Source: Aurantiochytrium sp. KH105 (lineage: Eukaryota > Sar > Bigyra > Thraustochytrida > Thraustochytriidae). From it: a DNA stretch of 64,000 nt. This document shows positions 48,942 through 57,887 of this stretch, in pieces. Made by a program: the position numbers and the translations under genes. Every line of letters starts with the position of its first letter. The stretch's first letter is position 1. Under the pieces are notes generated by a model. The model made no database searches. It was not told the origin of the DNA and worked only from the letters and a program-made list of their open reading frames with translations. The DNA is taken from the NCBI GenBank assembly GCA_003116975.1, contig BGKB01000035.1, positions 496,001 to 560,000 on the forward strand, written 5' to 3'.

Positions 48942-50166
48942 GTCCAGCTCCTTTTTCCCTCGCTCGCTTCAAGTTGCTTGCTCGCTAAAGGCAGAACCTC
49001 GCCTCTCTCCTCTTCTTCTCCGTTGCCTTGGAGCGTTGCGGTTCTGCTTCGCGCTGGCCTGCGCGGCGACGTGCCGCCGTCCCGGCCACGCGCGGGCGAA
49101 CTCGGTTTGCGGGCCGCGATCGGCCTCCTGGCGGCTCGCGGTCCTGCCGAGCTTGTCGTACTGGCACTTCGGGCGGTCGAAGTTGGCCCGTCGCGGCCTT
49201 GCACAAGGGTCGATCTGCTTCGTCGTGCGAGCCTCTCGCTCGACCCGTCCTGCCGTTGCGGGTGCTGCGCGCCAGCGCGACTAGCGCGAGGTTTCGCCGC
49301 TAGCTGACGCCTCTGCCTACGAACGGCACGGGCGTGGGCGAAGCCTGGGCTCCATGCCACGCAGAAATGCGTCGGGCTTGCTGTGATTGATCGATTGATC
49401 GCCAATGGAAGTTGGGACTTTCTCGATGCACACCTTGCCGTTAAAATGCACCCACACGATTGATGTTCGCGGGGCTCACATGCACTACGAGCGAGCGCGA
49501 GCTCGGGCCGAGAGCGAAATCTCGCGAGATCCGAACAATGCCGAAAGAAAATGAACCATGACCGATCCAGGATTGTTAATGTGGTAATCGTGATGGCGTT
49601 GCGAAAAGAGCGCTGACCCTTGCGTCTCGTGTGACAATGGCGTAGAAAGCAAGAGAGGTTCGATCGACCAGCAGCGAGCCTCGATACTTTTCGATCGTAT
49701 GTCGTAGTCGCCGCGGCGGCATGGCGAACAGACGACGGGCAATCGGAAAATGGGGGTAAATTTGGCTCAGACGAGAAGCGCAACAGACTCGATGAGAAAT
49801 TGAACTTTTATCTTTTGCAGGCATTCCGTAAGGCGAAGCAAGATCTGACCTTTGGCTTTGCTGTGATAGCTCGAAGGAAACAAGCCATGCGCTTGCGGCG
49901 AAGGAAGAACAAAGGAGCAATGCAGTTTTTGCCATCAAAATTGATCTTCCGTTGCGCACAGGTTCATGAGCTCTCAAGAGCGAAGGGACTTCTTGATCGT
50001 AGAATGTCATTCAGCAGAGACTGCTGCATTCCCTAGAGTAAGTCTAGTGGACATAGCAAAGCAATGGTAAACGAATGTAGGCAAGAGCCATCGTTGATCA
50101 ATTTTGCCCCCTTTCCGCACATATGTGCAGCGAAACTTTTCTTCGCCTTTTTCTGTGCTTGCGACA

Positions 50167-50211
50167 GGCAGGCAGGCAGGCACGCACGCACGCAGGCAGG
50201 CAGGCAGGCAA
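50167..50211. repeat. (GGCA/CGCA)n repeat
   Basis: About eleven tetranucleotide units of GGCA with a CGCA core. Confidence 0.9.
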
Positions 50212-50365
50212 GGGCCTCATCACAAGAGCGCGCCAGTAGACCATCCACCCATTGTGCCAGCAGCAGAGCACCCTCTCATCATAAAGCAACAATCTACTAC
50301 CTACCATCGAATCTTCAAGGTCGTCAAGTGTGGGAGCATGCATAACAATCAATGGTGCGCCTCTC

Positions 50366-50402
50366 ATCGTGCACGGAAAGGCGGTCTGTTTCCGTGCACG
50401 AT
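50366..50402. promoter_or_regulatory. Perfect 14-bp inverted repeat upstream of VTC1
   Basis: ATCGTGCACGGAAA at 50366-50379 is exactly complementary to 50389-50402, with a 9-base loop. It lies 115 bases before the VTC1 start codon. It could be a hairpin in the 5' UTR or a dyad protein site. Confidence 0.6.
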
Positions 50403-50516
50403 AAAGTAGAGGCTGCTTCGCGCTCGAAGAGGGCGGCCGCGCACTGCAGTCAATGAATCAACTCTGACGCGGCGGCACGAGACGCGGCCCAGGCACCGCG
50501 GAGGCGACGAGGCAAA

Positions 50517-50909
50517 ATGGCGACGCGCATCGAGCCCAAGGTGCTCCTGGCGAACGAGCGCACGTATGTTTCTTGGATGCGTATGGCGTCGGTGATGGGG
50601 GCGATCGGGTCCGGCCTCCTCGCGGGGGCCTCGGACCACGGCTCGGGCCAGGAGGCGCAGGGACAGGTCGCGTCCGGCGCCACGGGCGTGGCACGCGCGG
50701 CAGGCTTGGTGCTCATGCCTGTGGCAGTTCTCTTTGCGCTTCATGCGGCATACACGTACTGGTCGCGCAACGTCAAGATCCAAAAGCGCGTCTACACGGA
50801 TATTGCGAACGAGACCGTGCCTCTGCTGCTTGGCGGCGTCTTGGTCGTTTCCCTCACCTCCGTCTTGCTTCTTGACATCATCATGGGCGACACAATTAGT
50901 CTCAAGTAG
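50517..50909 (+). CDS. VTC1: VTC1-like small membrane subunit (DUF202 family)
   Basis: 130 residues. The start RIEPKVLLANERTYVSWMRM closely matches yeast Vtc1 ('RVEPKVFFANERTFLSW'), the DUF202 hallmark. Three membrane segments follow (about 20-38, 62-82 and 101-124). Vtc1 is the small subunit of the vacuolar transporter chaperone complex, which makes polyphosphate and pulls it across acidocalcisome or vacuole membranes. Length is close to yeast Vtc1 (129). A Gly/Ala/Gln-rich insertion separates the first two helices. The catalytic Vtc4 and the SPX-domain partners are not in the window. Confidence 0.9.
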   Translation: MATRIEPKVLLANERTYVSWMRMASVMGAIGSGLLAGASDHGSGQEAQGQVASGATGVARAAGLVLMPVAVLFALHAAYTYWSRNVKIQKRVYTDIANETVPLLLGGVLVVSLTSVLLLDIIMGDTISLK

Positions 50910-51265
50910 GCTTGAGGCAAAGAGCGTCAACGCTCTTCAAACTTATTCACACAAACGTAACCTCGTAGGCGTCCAATTTTTCGTAGCTGTTTCTTCTTTT
51001 TGATCGGGAGCTTGTTTCCGTTTCGTTGGTGTATCGCTTGTATAGAATTTGATTAATGGGGACTTTCAGTCAGTCTGCAACGAGCTCTACCAAACTCGTG
51101 TCAGGACTGAGAGAGACCATGAGATCGACTCCCCGATGTACATAGGAAAGCAGAAATGTCCCATAACGCGATGCGCAAAAACTTTATCAAATCGTTTACT
51201 ACAATGGATGAAGCTTTTCAAGAATAGTCTTGTTCAAAGATCAATCATTCTTTTCTTTTTCTTGG
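50910..51265. other. Convergent 3' flanks of VTC1 and the radical-SAM-like gene
   Basis: 356 AT-rich bases with nothing recognisable except T-rich runs near 51248-51262. Confidence 0.5.
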
Positions 51266-52123
51266 TCAAGGATGAAAGCTTACTGCGCGAGTCTCGGTGG
51301 CCCCGAGCGCCATAGCAAGCTGACGCACGGCGCTGACATCAATGCCGTCGCGCTTCACCGTCGTACACTCGACATCGAGACCAGCCTCACTAAGCTGTCC
51401 AATGAAATCGCACACCATGCCGAAATTCAATTCCGGCGACTCTGCCTGCGCAAATTTGGCAAACGTGTTGGGGTCTGCGCCTGGGAGAAAGACGGAAGCC
51501 GATTTGATGCCCGCGGCCGCGAGTTGCTGCGCCGCACTAGCATTGTCGCCACCCGGCATGAGACCATTGGTCTTGATGCGCAAGGGCACGCCGTGCCTCG
51601 TTTCGCGAATAATTTGCGCAGCCTCGAGGATGGTGTCGAGCCGCAAAAGGGGCTCTCCGTATCCAGCAAAGGTGACGCCCTCATCATTTTCGCCCATGCC
51701 AATCATCTTCTTGCGCGGGTCGCTCGCGTACGCGTTATCAACGGCCTCGAACATGTCTTGCGCCGTGGGCTCTTCTTCGTCCTCGGGTAGCTTTGCGAAC
51801 CCGGAGTCCTCCGGCATGCTGAAGCTCGGCCCGCGCTGCACGATGATGGGCACCGCGTTGCAGCGATTCGTCACGCCCAGATACAGCTTGGACCCCAGCC
51901 AGTACACGAGCCCTGGTCTCGCGCTCATTGTCTCCGCGCGCTCTCTTGCCTCGCGTCGTCCTCGCCCCTCGACTGCGCTCTTGCTTGCTGCACCACGCGG
52001 CGTTTGTTCGGGCTCTGCTGCTGCCGCCGCTGCTTGGGCAGCTTCGGCAAAGCGTCTTGCGTTCGAATAGTAAAAGCTCAAACCAGACAAACCCCGAACC
52101 GTGTCGGCAGCAGGCTGCAGCAA
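51266..52123 (-). CDS. Degenerate radical-SAM protein related to the TatD-associated family
   Basis: 285 residues from the ATG at 52123, or 220 from 51928. The extra N-terminus is Arg/Ala-rich and could be an organelle-targeting peptide. The core matches the TatD-associated radical-SAM family in order: VYWLGSKLYLGVTNRCNAVP, then EPTAQDMFEAVDNAY, VTFAGYGEPLLRLDTILEAA and LRIKTNGLMPG. In working members the first segment reads TNRCxxxCxxC and binds a 4Fe-4S cluster. Here only the first Cys remains and the next residues are NAVPIIV. The GEP (SAM-binding) and TNG motifs are kept. It may bind SAM without radical chemistry, or have a new role. It is head-to-head with UBE2T over 242 bases, with a GCAGAA run near 52192-52216. 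Confidence 0.72.
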   Translation of the reverse strand: MLQPAADTVRGLSGLSFYYSNARRFAEAAQAAAAAAEPEQTPRGAASKSAVEGRGRREARERAETMSARPGLVYWLGSKLYLGVTNRCNAVPIIVQRGPSFSMPEDSGFAKLPEDEEEPTAQDMFEAVDNAYASDPRKKMIGMGENDEGVTFAGYGEPLLRLDTILEAAQIIRETRHGVPLRIKTNGLMPGGDNASAAQQLAAAGIKSASVFLPGADPNTFAKFAQAESPELNFGMVCDFIGQLSEAGLDVECTTVKRDGIDVSAVRQLAMALGATETRAVSFHP

Positions 52124-52365
52124 AGCCGCGACGACGCGGCGAGAGCGTGGGGACGCAGGACGTCTACGTCGAGGCCTTGGTCAAGCCAAAGCTAAAGCAG
52201 AAGCAGAAGCAGAAGAGAGAGCTTGACAAGACGGCGTGCAGAGAGAGACAGACTCGGATCCGCGACAGAGTCCCAACCATCGCCCGAAAGAAACCAAGAG
52301 CGTAGCGGACGGCGGCTCGCAGGAGCAACAGCTGCAGCTGCTGGCGACCTTGAGGAGAAAAGAGA

Positions 52366-53040
52366 ATGATGCGCAAAGCGAGACTCATGCGGGAACTTGA
52401 GATGCTCAGCCGGGACCCGCCGCCGGGCGTGGCCGTGTGGCCGTCGACGGACAAGGACGGCGTTGAGCGCAACGACGTTCTCGACGCAACAGTACAGGGA
52501 CCACCAGACTCGCCATATGAAGCTGGCGCCTTCAAGATGCGCGTCACTGTGCCCGGACGGTACCCACATGAACCTCCTGGCGTACAATTTGTCACCAAGG
52601 TGTACCATCCCAATGTGGATGGTGCAGGTCGCATCTGCCTCGACTCGCTCAAGATGCCTCCCAAGGGTGCATGGCAGCCGAGCCTCAACATTGGTCAAGT
52701 CCTTTCACAAATCCGTCTGCTCCTCGCAGAGCCTAACCCAGACGATCCGCTCATGCCCGAGATCAGTGAGGAACTCCGTAATGACCCGACGCGTTTTCGC
52801 CAACGTGCCAAAGAGCATACGGAACGCTATGCTGCCGTGGTAGATGCCTCTGCCGACGCAGACAAACCTGCAGACGCACAGTCTGCAGAGCCCGATGCAG
52901 TGCAGGATTGCAAAGACGCCGACTCGTCAAATGCCATGAAACGAAAGAATGCACCATCTCAAGATGGCAAAGATGAAACTTCGAAAGCCGCAAGCACCAC
53001 CACCGACATCAAGCGTCACAAAGCAACAGCAGCTAGCTGA
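52366..53040 (+). CDS. UBE2T: Ubiquitin-conjugating enzyme E2 T (Fanconi anaemia E2) homologue
   Basis: 224 residues. The E2 core covers about 1-150: RLMRELEMLSRDPPPGVAVW, PGRYPHEPPGVQFVTKVYHP, the HPN element at 81-83 and catalytic Cys91 in GRICLDSLKMPPKGAWQPSL, then LAEPNPDDPLMPEIS. 'LKxPPKGAWxPSLN' is characteristic of UBE2T, which with FANCL adds one ubiquitin to FANCD2/FANCI during interstrand crosslink repair. The tail is acidic, then basic with a possible nuclear signal, like the human tail. The first ATG is chosen; Met-Met makes the exact start ambiguous by one codon. Confidence 0.92.
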   Translation: MMRKARLMRELEMLSRDPPPGVAVWPSTDKDGVERNDVLDATVQGPPDSPYEAGAFKMRVTVPGRYPHEPPGVQFVTKVYHPNVDGAGRICLDSLKMPPKGAWQPSLNIGQVLSQIRLLLAEPNPDDPLMPEISEELRNDPTRFRQRAKEHTERYAAVVDASADADKPADAQSAEPDAVQDCKDADSSNAMKRKNAPSQDGKDETSKAASTTTDIKRHKATAAS

Positions 53041-53227
53041 CAATGTCTTAATTAAGCTTGACTTACCCAGATCTCTTTTCTTCCACGACAGAAAAGGAGA
53101 AACCCCTATTTGCGAGATGACTGGGGAAAAAAAGAAAAAGAAGGGAAATTTGTTATGTTGACATTGATTGGTTCTTCCCGTGGCTTGTCTCACCTTGTAA
53201 ACTAACGACATTTGCAGACAACTTGTA

Positions 53228-56200
53228 TCAACGACGCGACTGGCGAAGAGAGCTACGAATGGAAAAGATCTCGAGGTTGACGCAGGTGAAGTCCTCACGC
53301 GAGGCAAGGCAATCATTGCCAAAGGTGGCGCTGCTGCGGCTCGATCCAGCGCTGAGCATTTCATCGACAAAAAAAGCAAAACCGTCATCGCCTCCGCCCA
53401 TGCCCAGTCCTCGTTCCGTGCTAAGCAGCCGAAAGAATCGGTTCTGGCCTGTCCACGGGAAAACACGAAGCATGCCATCGCCGTACTTTGATGCCCGAGG
53501 GTTGCCAAATGTAAACACAAAACTTTCGCCGTCCCCACTCCGGCCCTCCACATAACTATTTTCGTTCTGGAATTCCTCAACAACGAGTCCAGAAGGTAGA
53601 AAGCCGCCAAAGACGAAGCCATGCGAGTCCTGCAGGGCAATGACGACCGGGTGACGGCACGTCGCCGTGATCTCACGGACGGCAAGCGTCGACGCACCGT
53701 CTCGCCGCATTGCAAAAATTCGGGTCCACGTCGAAACGGTGCGCAACGCAGTCGGCAGCGCGCGCTCTAGCTGCTTTTGGAGTGCAATCGACAGCACGCT
53801 GTCAGAAGTGTCCGGTGCGAAGCGGCGTACCGCATTGCTCGAGATGGCAGCAGCCGCAGTAGGCGTCACGCGCGGCCGGTGTTGCGGCTCGCTCTCCAGA
53901 GCTTCCTGCTGATAGTCGGCGGGGCAAATTTCGGGGCCTGGGCTCGACGACGTCGAGCGTGTGTCAACGTTGGAGAGGGCCCCAGCATCTGCAAGAGCCG
54001 AGAGCGCCGAGGCCGCAGACGATGTCCGCGGCCTCGACATTTCAGAAGATTGAGATGCGTACAAGAGGTCAGGGATTTCTGACTCAATGCCGAGCGCGTG
54101 CGAAAGTACGGACTTGGCCGACGCGACCGAAAGTGTACGATTAATTGCAATCATTTCGTCGTCAGCGGGAGGGTGCTCCTCCATAAAGATGTGCTGCGCC
54201 GCAGCCTTGGTGAGCGAAGTGCGACGGTTCGCAGCGCTTCGCTTGGCCGCCTCGCGGACCGTGTCAGAGACTGAAGGACGAAGGGGCTCGGGCGTAGTCT
54301 TGTCCCAGAGAAACACGGAGGCGACATTCTCGTAAGGACCAAAGACTGCGACATTTTCCCGTGCCATGGCCTCGATGATGTTCTGTACATTGATGCGACC
54401 AATTGGTTTCTCATCTTCGTCCACAATGTAGACGCCGTGCACCTTGTGCTGGACAATCCGACCAATCGTTGTCTTGAGCGAGGCGTTCTCACGAACGGGC
54501 ACAGCCTCGTATCTTGTTTTACCGAGATGCATCTCGGAGATTCTATTCGCATTTTCCAAAAAATCGCCAATCGTGAGCTCGCTGAGATCGTGTGGCTTGT
54601 GCTCGTCCATCTCGAGTCTGCAGAGGAACCAAGCGTCCACGGAGCCAATCGTGGCGACCAAACGGCCGTCGGCATCTACTACGGGAACTGCGTCGACCTC
54701 GTCACTGTTCATGATTCGATGAAAGGGCTCGAGAATCGTATCGGTCAGTGAGTACGCTACAATGCCTCGCTCAACGGCGTCCTCGTTGAGCTCTGTGGTC
54801 TCAAAGTACTCCTCGACGCGACTGTCCACCCTGGCCTGTAACAGCCTAGTAAAGACCTGATTGATGATTTCGGATTGCGAAATGACTTTGATAATCCGGC
54901 CCGTCATCGGATCTTCTACAGGGATGCGCTTGACATCCTTGGTGAGCGCAGACAAGACTCTCTTCATTGGAGTTGACACGCGGAGTGGATGCCACTGGGC
55001 AAGGTGGCGGTTGTGTTCCCGAAAGAAGACCGATACTTTGAGGTCGAGACCAAACCAGTTGGAAGTCTCTGAAGCGCCGAGCTCAATGCCATGGATATTG
55101 AAGGAGTTCTCGTGCGCTCGAGCCGTCGAGCCGGCGCGGCGTCGTCGCGCGGCGCGGAGTTTGAGGGTGAACTGCATGGCATCCTGGATGTCAAAGAGGC
55201 CCAAGTAAGAACGCGAAGTCTCGTCCCACACGGGCGCAGAGGACACGCCTTGCTCCAAGAGATAGAACATGGCGTCTCCGATGGTGGTCGAGCTTTGAAT
55301 TTCATACATGACTCCAGCGTCGTCGCCTTTGACGGCGCCGAAGCTCGAGGTGTGCAAGATGGATTCCCCGGCGCGTTTGAGAGCAGCGGCGTCAGGAATG
55401 GCTGTTCGATCTCTCTCCGATCTGCTACCGCCTTCGTCGCGACTTCCACGACTGCGACTGCGACTCCTTGTCAGACGTTTAACCCGGGCTCGCAGACTGC
55501 CTTTCGTTTTCGTGCGACCCTGTCGGCCGCGATCTCTGCTGCCGTCGCTGCCATCGTCGCCCAATGAAGAAGAAGAGGCATTCGCGGGAGCCATCGCTAC
55601 GATGGAGCTTGTGAGAGCTGCGGTGCCATGGGGTCCGGAAAAAATATCAGGGTCTTGTGTGTCTTCGACAAGCTTGCTTCGTTCCTTGCGCATAATTTCG
55701 TGGTAGTTGGACTTGCCCACGTTCATGGCTTGTTTGACAAAATACTCGCCCATGCGCGCAACAATTTCGCGCTCCTGCGCGGTCTCAGGAGCCACGCCGT
55801 AGCGGTGACAGGCTGCAACGACGATGAGTCTTTTGGTGAATGCGTGTCCCTCGAGTGTGACGGTCACTTTGGCGGGTGCGAACGAGCTGGGCACCTCAAA
55901 ACACCTGTACTCCTCTTTGACGCCAGAGAGATCAAGGGGCATGTATGCCTTGAAGAGGCCCTCGCGATACGGGGAATCGACTTCGACTCTAACGTCGACG
56001 GAAAACAGCGACTGCGAGGTCTCGGCGGTGAAGCGGCGCAGGAGCATGGAGTTCTGGATCTTGAACCGCTCAAAGCGGAGCGTGCCTTTTTCATTCAAGG
56101 CATACGGGAGGGAACACACAAAGTAGTAAAACCCTCCTTTTTCGAGGTTAAACTCGAAGCGCACGGTCTCCTTGCCTATGCCTCCCCGCATCGTCCCGTA

Positions 56201-56239
56201 CACCTCATTGCCTTCCTCGAGCTCCCAGATCTTCTCCAT
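53228..56239 (-). CDS. Four-CBS protein with C-terminal TLDc domain
   Basis: 1003 residues from the ATG at 56239; an upstream ATG at 56320 adds a stretch without structure. Residues 1-150 form a beta-rich domain I cannot name. A basic Ser/Arg linker follows at about 210-285. CBS motifs lie at about 312-360, 410-465, 485-545 and 575-625, for example ISQSEIINQVF, then VDAVPVVDADGRLVATIGSV and HGVYIVDEDEKPIGRINVQN. Tandem CBS pairs usually bind adenine nucleotides. The last 165 residues are a TLDc domain: LQDSHGFVFGGFLPSGL, then GESFVFTFGNPRASKYG and a DDGFAFFVDEML end. TLDc domains of OXR1, NCOA7 and TLDC2 bind V-ATPase and act in oxidative stress. An energy-sensing link to V-ATPase is an inference. 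Confidence 0.82.
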   Translation of the reverse strand: MEKIWELEEGNEVYGTMRGGIGKETVRFEFNLEKGGFYYFVCSLPYALNEKGTLRFERFKIQNSMLLRRFTAETSQSLFSVDVRVEVDSPYREGLFKAYMPLDLSGVKEEYRCFEVPSSFAPAKVTVTLEGHAFTKRLIVVAACHRYGVAPETAQEREIVARMGEYFVKQAMNVGKSNYHEIMRKERSKLVEDTQDPDIFSGPHGTAALTSSIVAMAPANASSSSLGDDGSDGSRDRGRQGRTKTKGSLRARVKRLTRSRSRSRGSRDEGGSRSERDRTAIPDAAALKRAGESILHTSSFGAVKGDDAGVMYEIQSSTTIGDAMFYLLEQGVSSAPVWDETSRSYLGLFDIQDAMQFTLKLRAARRRRAGSTARAHENSFNIHGIELGASETSNWFGLDLKVSVFFREHNRHLAQWHPLRVSTPMKRVLSALTKDVKRIPVEDPMTGRIIKVISQSEIINQVFTRLLQARVDSRVEEYFETTELNEDAVERGIVAYSLTDTILEPFHRIMNSDEVDAVPVVDADGRLVATIGSVDAWFLCRLEMDEHKPHDLSELTIGDFLENANRISEMHLGKTRYEAVPVRENASLKTTIGRIVQHKVHGVYIVDEDEKPIGRINVQNIIEAMARENVAVFGPYENVASVFLWDKTTPEPLRPSVSDTVREAAKRSAANRRTSLTKAAAQHIFMEEHPPADDEMIAINRTLSVASAKSVLSHALGIESEIPDLLYASQSSEMSRPRTSSAASALSALADAGALSNVDTRSTSSSPGPEICPADYQQEALESEPQHRPRVTPTAAAAISSNAVRRFAPDTSDSVLSIALQKQLERALPTALRTVSTWTRIFAMRRDGASTLAVREITATCRHPVVIALQDSHGFVFGGFLPSGLVVEEFQNENSYVEGRSGDGESFVFTFGNPRASKYGDGMLRVFPWTGQNRFFRLLSTERGLGMGGGDDGFAFFVDEMLSAGSSRSSATFGNDCLASREDFTCVNLEIFSIRSSLRQSRR

Positions 56240-56737
56240 CGTGTGTGTTTGTTTGTGTTCGGCGGCGGAGGACGAGTTCACTCGCCTCGGCTTTGCTTCG
56301 CAGCTCCGCTGATGTGCCAAGCGGATCTGAGTTTGACTCCAGACTCTTGCTGTTTGCGTGCCCCTCCTCCGCCCCGGTTTCGTCGTCGCCGCCCGTCCGT
56401 CCGTCCGCCGGGCGTCTTCCGTCGCGGTGCGCCGGGCCTTGCGCGGGGACGGGCGTTAGAGAAAAAAGGTTCTCCCGCCGAGGCCAGGTTCGAATCAAGA
56501 CCCCTCGGGGACGTGTCCGCGGCCAGGTCGCAGCCCTCCCTCCCTCCCTCGCTCGCTCGCTCTCCTGCGCGGGCGTGCAGGCGCGCAGGGGGCGTGCGAA
56601 GACGTTCTGCAGGGGCGGGCGGGCGGGGAGAGCCCGGGGCCGACGGTCGCTGCGCGGCGCGGCGACGCGCGACGCGGGTCCTCCGCGTCCGATTTGCAAG
56701 TTTGCTTCGACAGCGCGAGAGCGAGATCCAGGCGACG

Positions 56738-56739
56738 GA

Positions 56740-56834
<95 letters not shown>
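56738..56834. repeat. (GAAA)n microsatellite, about 24 copies
   Basis: 97 bases of uninterrupted GAAA, the longest perfect simple repeat in the window. Confidence 0.97.
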
Positions 56835-57828
56835 CAAGCTGCGCAAGAGGCGTGCCGCCAAGAGAAGTATCCGCGCCCGCACAGTGGGCCGCGGGCCGTC
56901 CCAAGGTAAGTATTTCCGGAACACGGGTTGCAGGCCAGGACGCGTACGCGTACGTGCTGATCAGCTTGGAGGCGGTGAAGGAGGAGGAGGAGAAGCTGAA
57001 GGAGGAGAAGACGCCGCCAGCCACGGCCAGCCAGAGGAATGTTGGAGTCGCGAGGCAAGAAAAGCAGCTCTCGCTGCGAGGGCAACCAGTCCAGAAGCCC
57101 CAAAACTGCCACCGGGGCGGCAGGTGCAGCTGGCTGGAGTGAGTGGCAGGTCTCGCGAGTTTGGCGTATACGTTGATGTGAGTCAAGGCGCGCCTGGATG
57201 AAGTGGCCCGCGGAAAAAAGGCGGCGCTGGCGAACGCAAAGGACGCAGCGCTCGCTCGGCCGCTGTGCTCTTGCCAATGCATGCGGGGCTGGGCAGCGCA
57301 GCGCCGTGTGCGACGCCCGGGACCTGCGCAGACCCGGCGGCCAGTCAGCCAGCCAGGTGGCCGACCTGACTGAGCTCGTTCGCGCAACGAGGAGTGGGGA
57401 GAGCGGCAGCGTTTATTTACGCCAGCCAGGTGCGGACGGAGCGTGTGCGTGCACGTGCCGCGCAAAAAAGCCGACGGCGACGGCGACGCTGCCAGCAGCG
57501 ACAGCTGGCTGGCTGGTTGGCTAGCTGGCTGGTTGCAAAATCCGGTCGCAAGCGCGAGGGAGCGCTTGGCGTCGAAAAGCTTGTCCGTCTGCAAGAAGAG
57601 GCAGGCATCGCGGGCCATGGACGCCAGTGAGCGCGAAGACGGCGTCGCGAGGAAATTAGTCGCAGTCGCAGTTGCAGTCGCAGGAAGAGGGTCGAACTTG
57701 CTTGGACTTGATTGACCTCGAGGGCATCGTCATCAGCCAGTGGGCAGCCACAGCTTTCTCGAAACGGCCGCGTCCCAGCGGGCATGGGAGCTTGTGACAC
57801 CTTGCTTGGGTGAATTGATTGCCATGGT

Positions 57829-57887
57829 TGATTGATTGATTGATTGATTGATTGACCACTGGTGATTGATTGATTGATTGATTGATC
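57829..57887. repeat. Two (TTGA)n arrays around an ACCACTGGTG core
   Basis: A TTGA array at 57829-57855 and another from about 57863 to 57887, separated by a short GC-richer core. Confidence 0.9.

Larger units (their letters stand above)
48942..50516. promoter_or_regulatory. Divergent spacer, kelch-b561 / VTC1
   Basis: About 1.6 kb. It contains the palindrome TCTCGCGAGA (49520-49529), a GGCA/CGCA repeat (50167-50211) and a perfect 14-base inverted repeat (50366-50402) close to the VTC1 start. A 281-codon and a 144-codon minus-strand frame occur but resemble no family. No gene is called. Confidence 0.5.

Noticed and set aside
48938-49783. 281-codon minus-strand frame upstream of the kelch gene
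   Set aside because: It is low in hydrophobic pattern, Arg/Ser-rich, overlaps frames on the other strand and resembles no family.
56487-56496. tRNA B-box-like GGTTCGAATC
   Set aside because: The bases on either side cannot pair into a T-arm and no A box or acceptor stem is found.
57829-57887. CRISPR-like repeat-spacer pattern
   Set aside because: It is a plain TTGA microsatellite with one interruption, not repeats with unique spacers.
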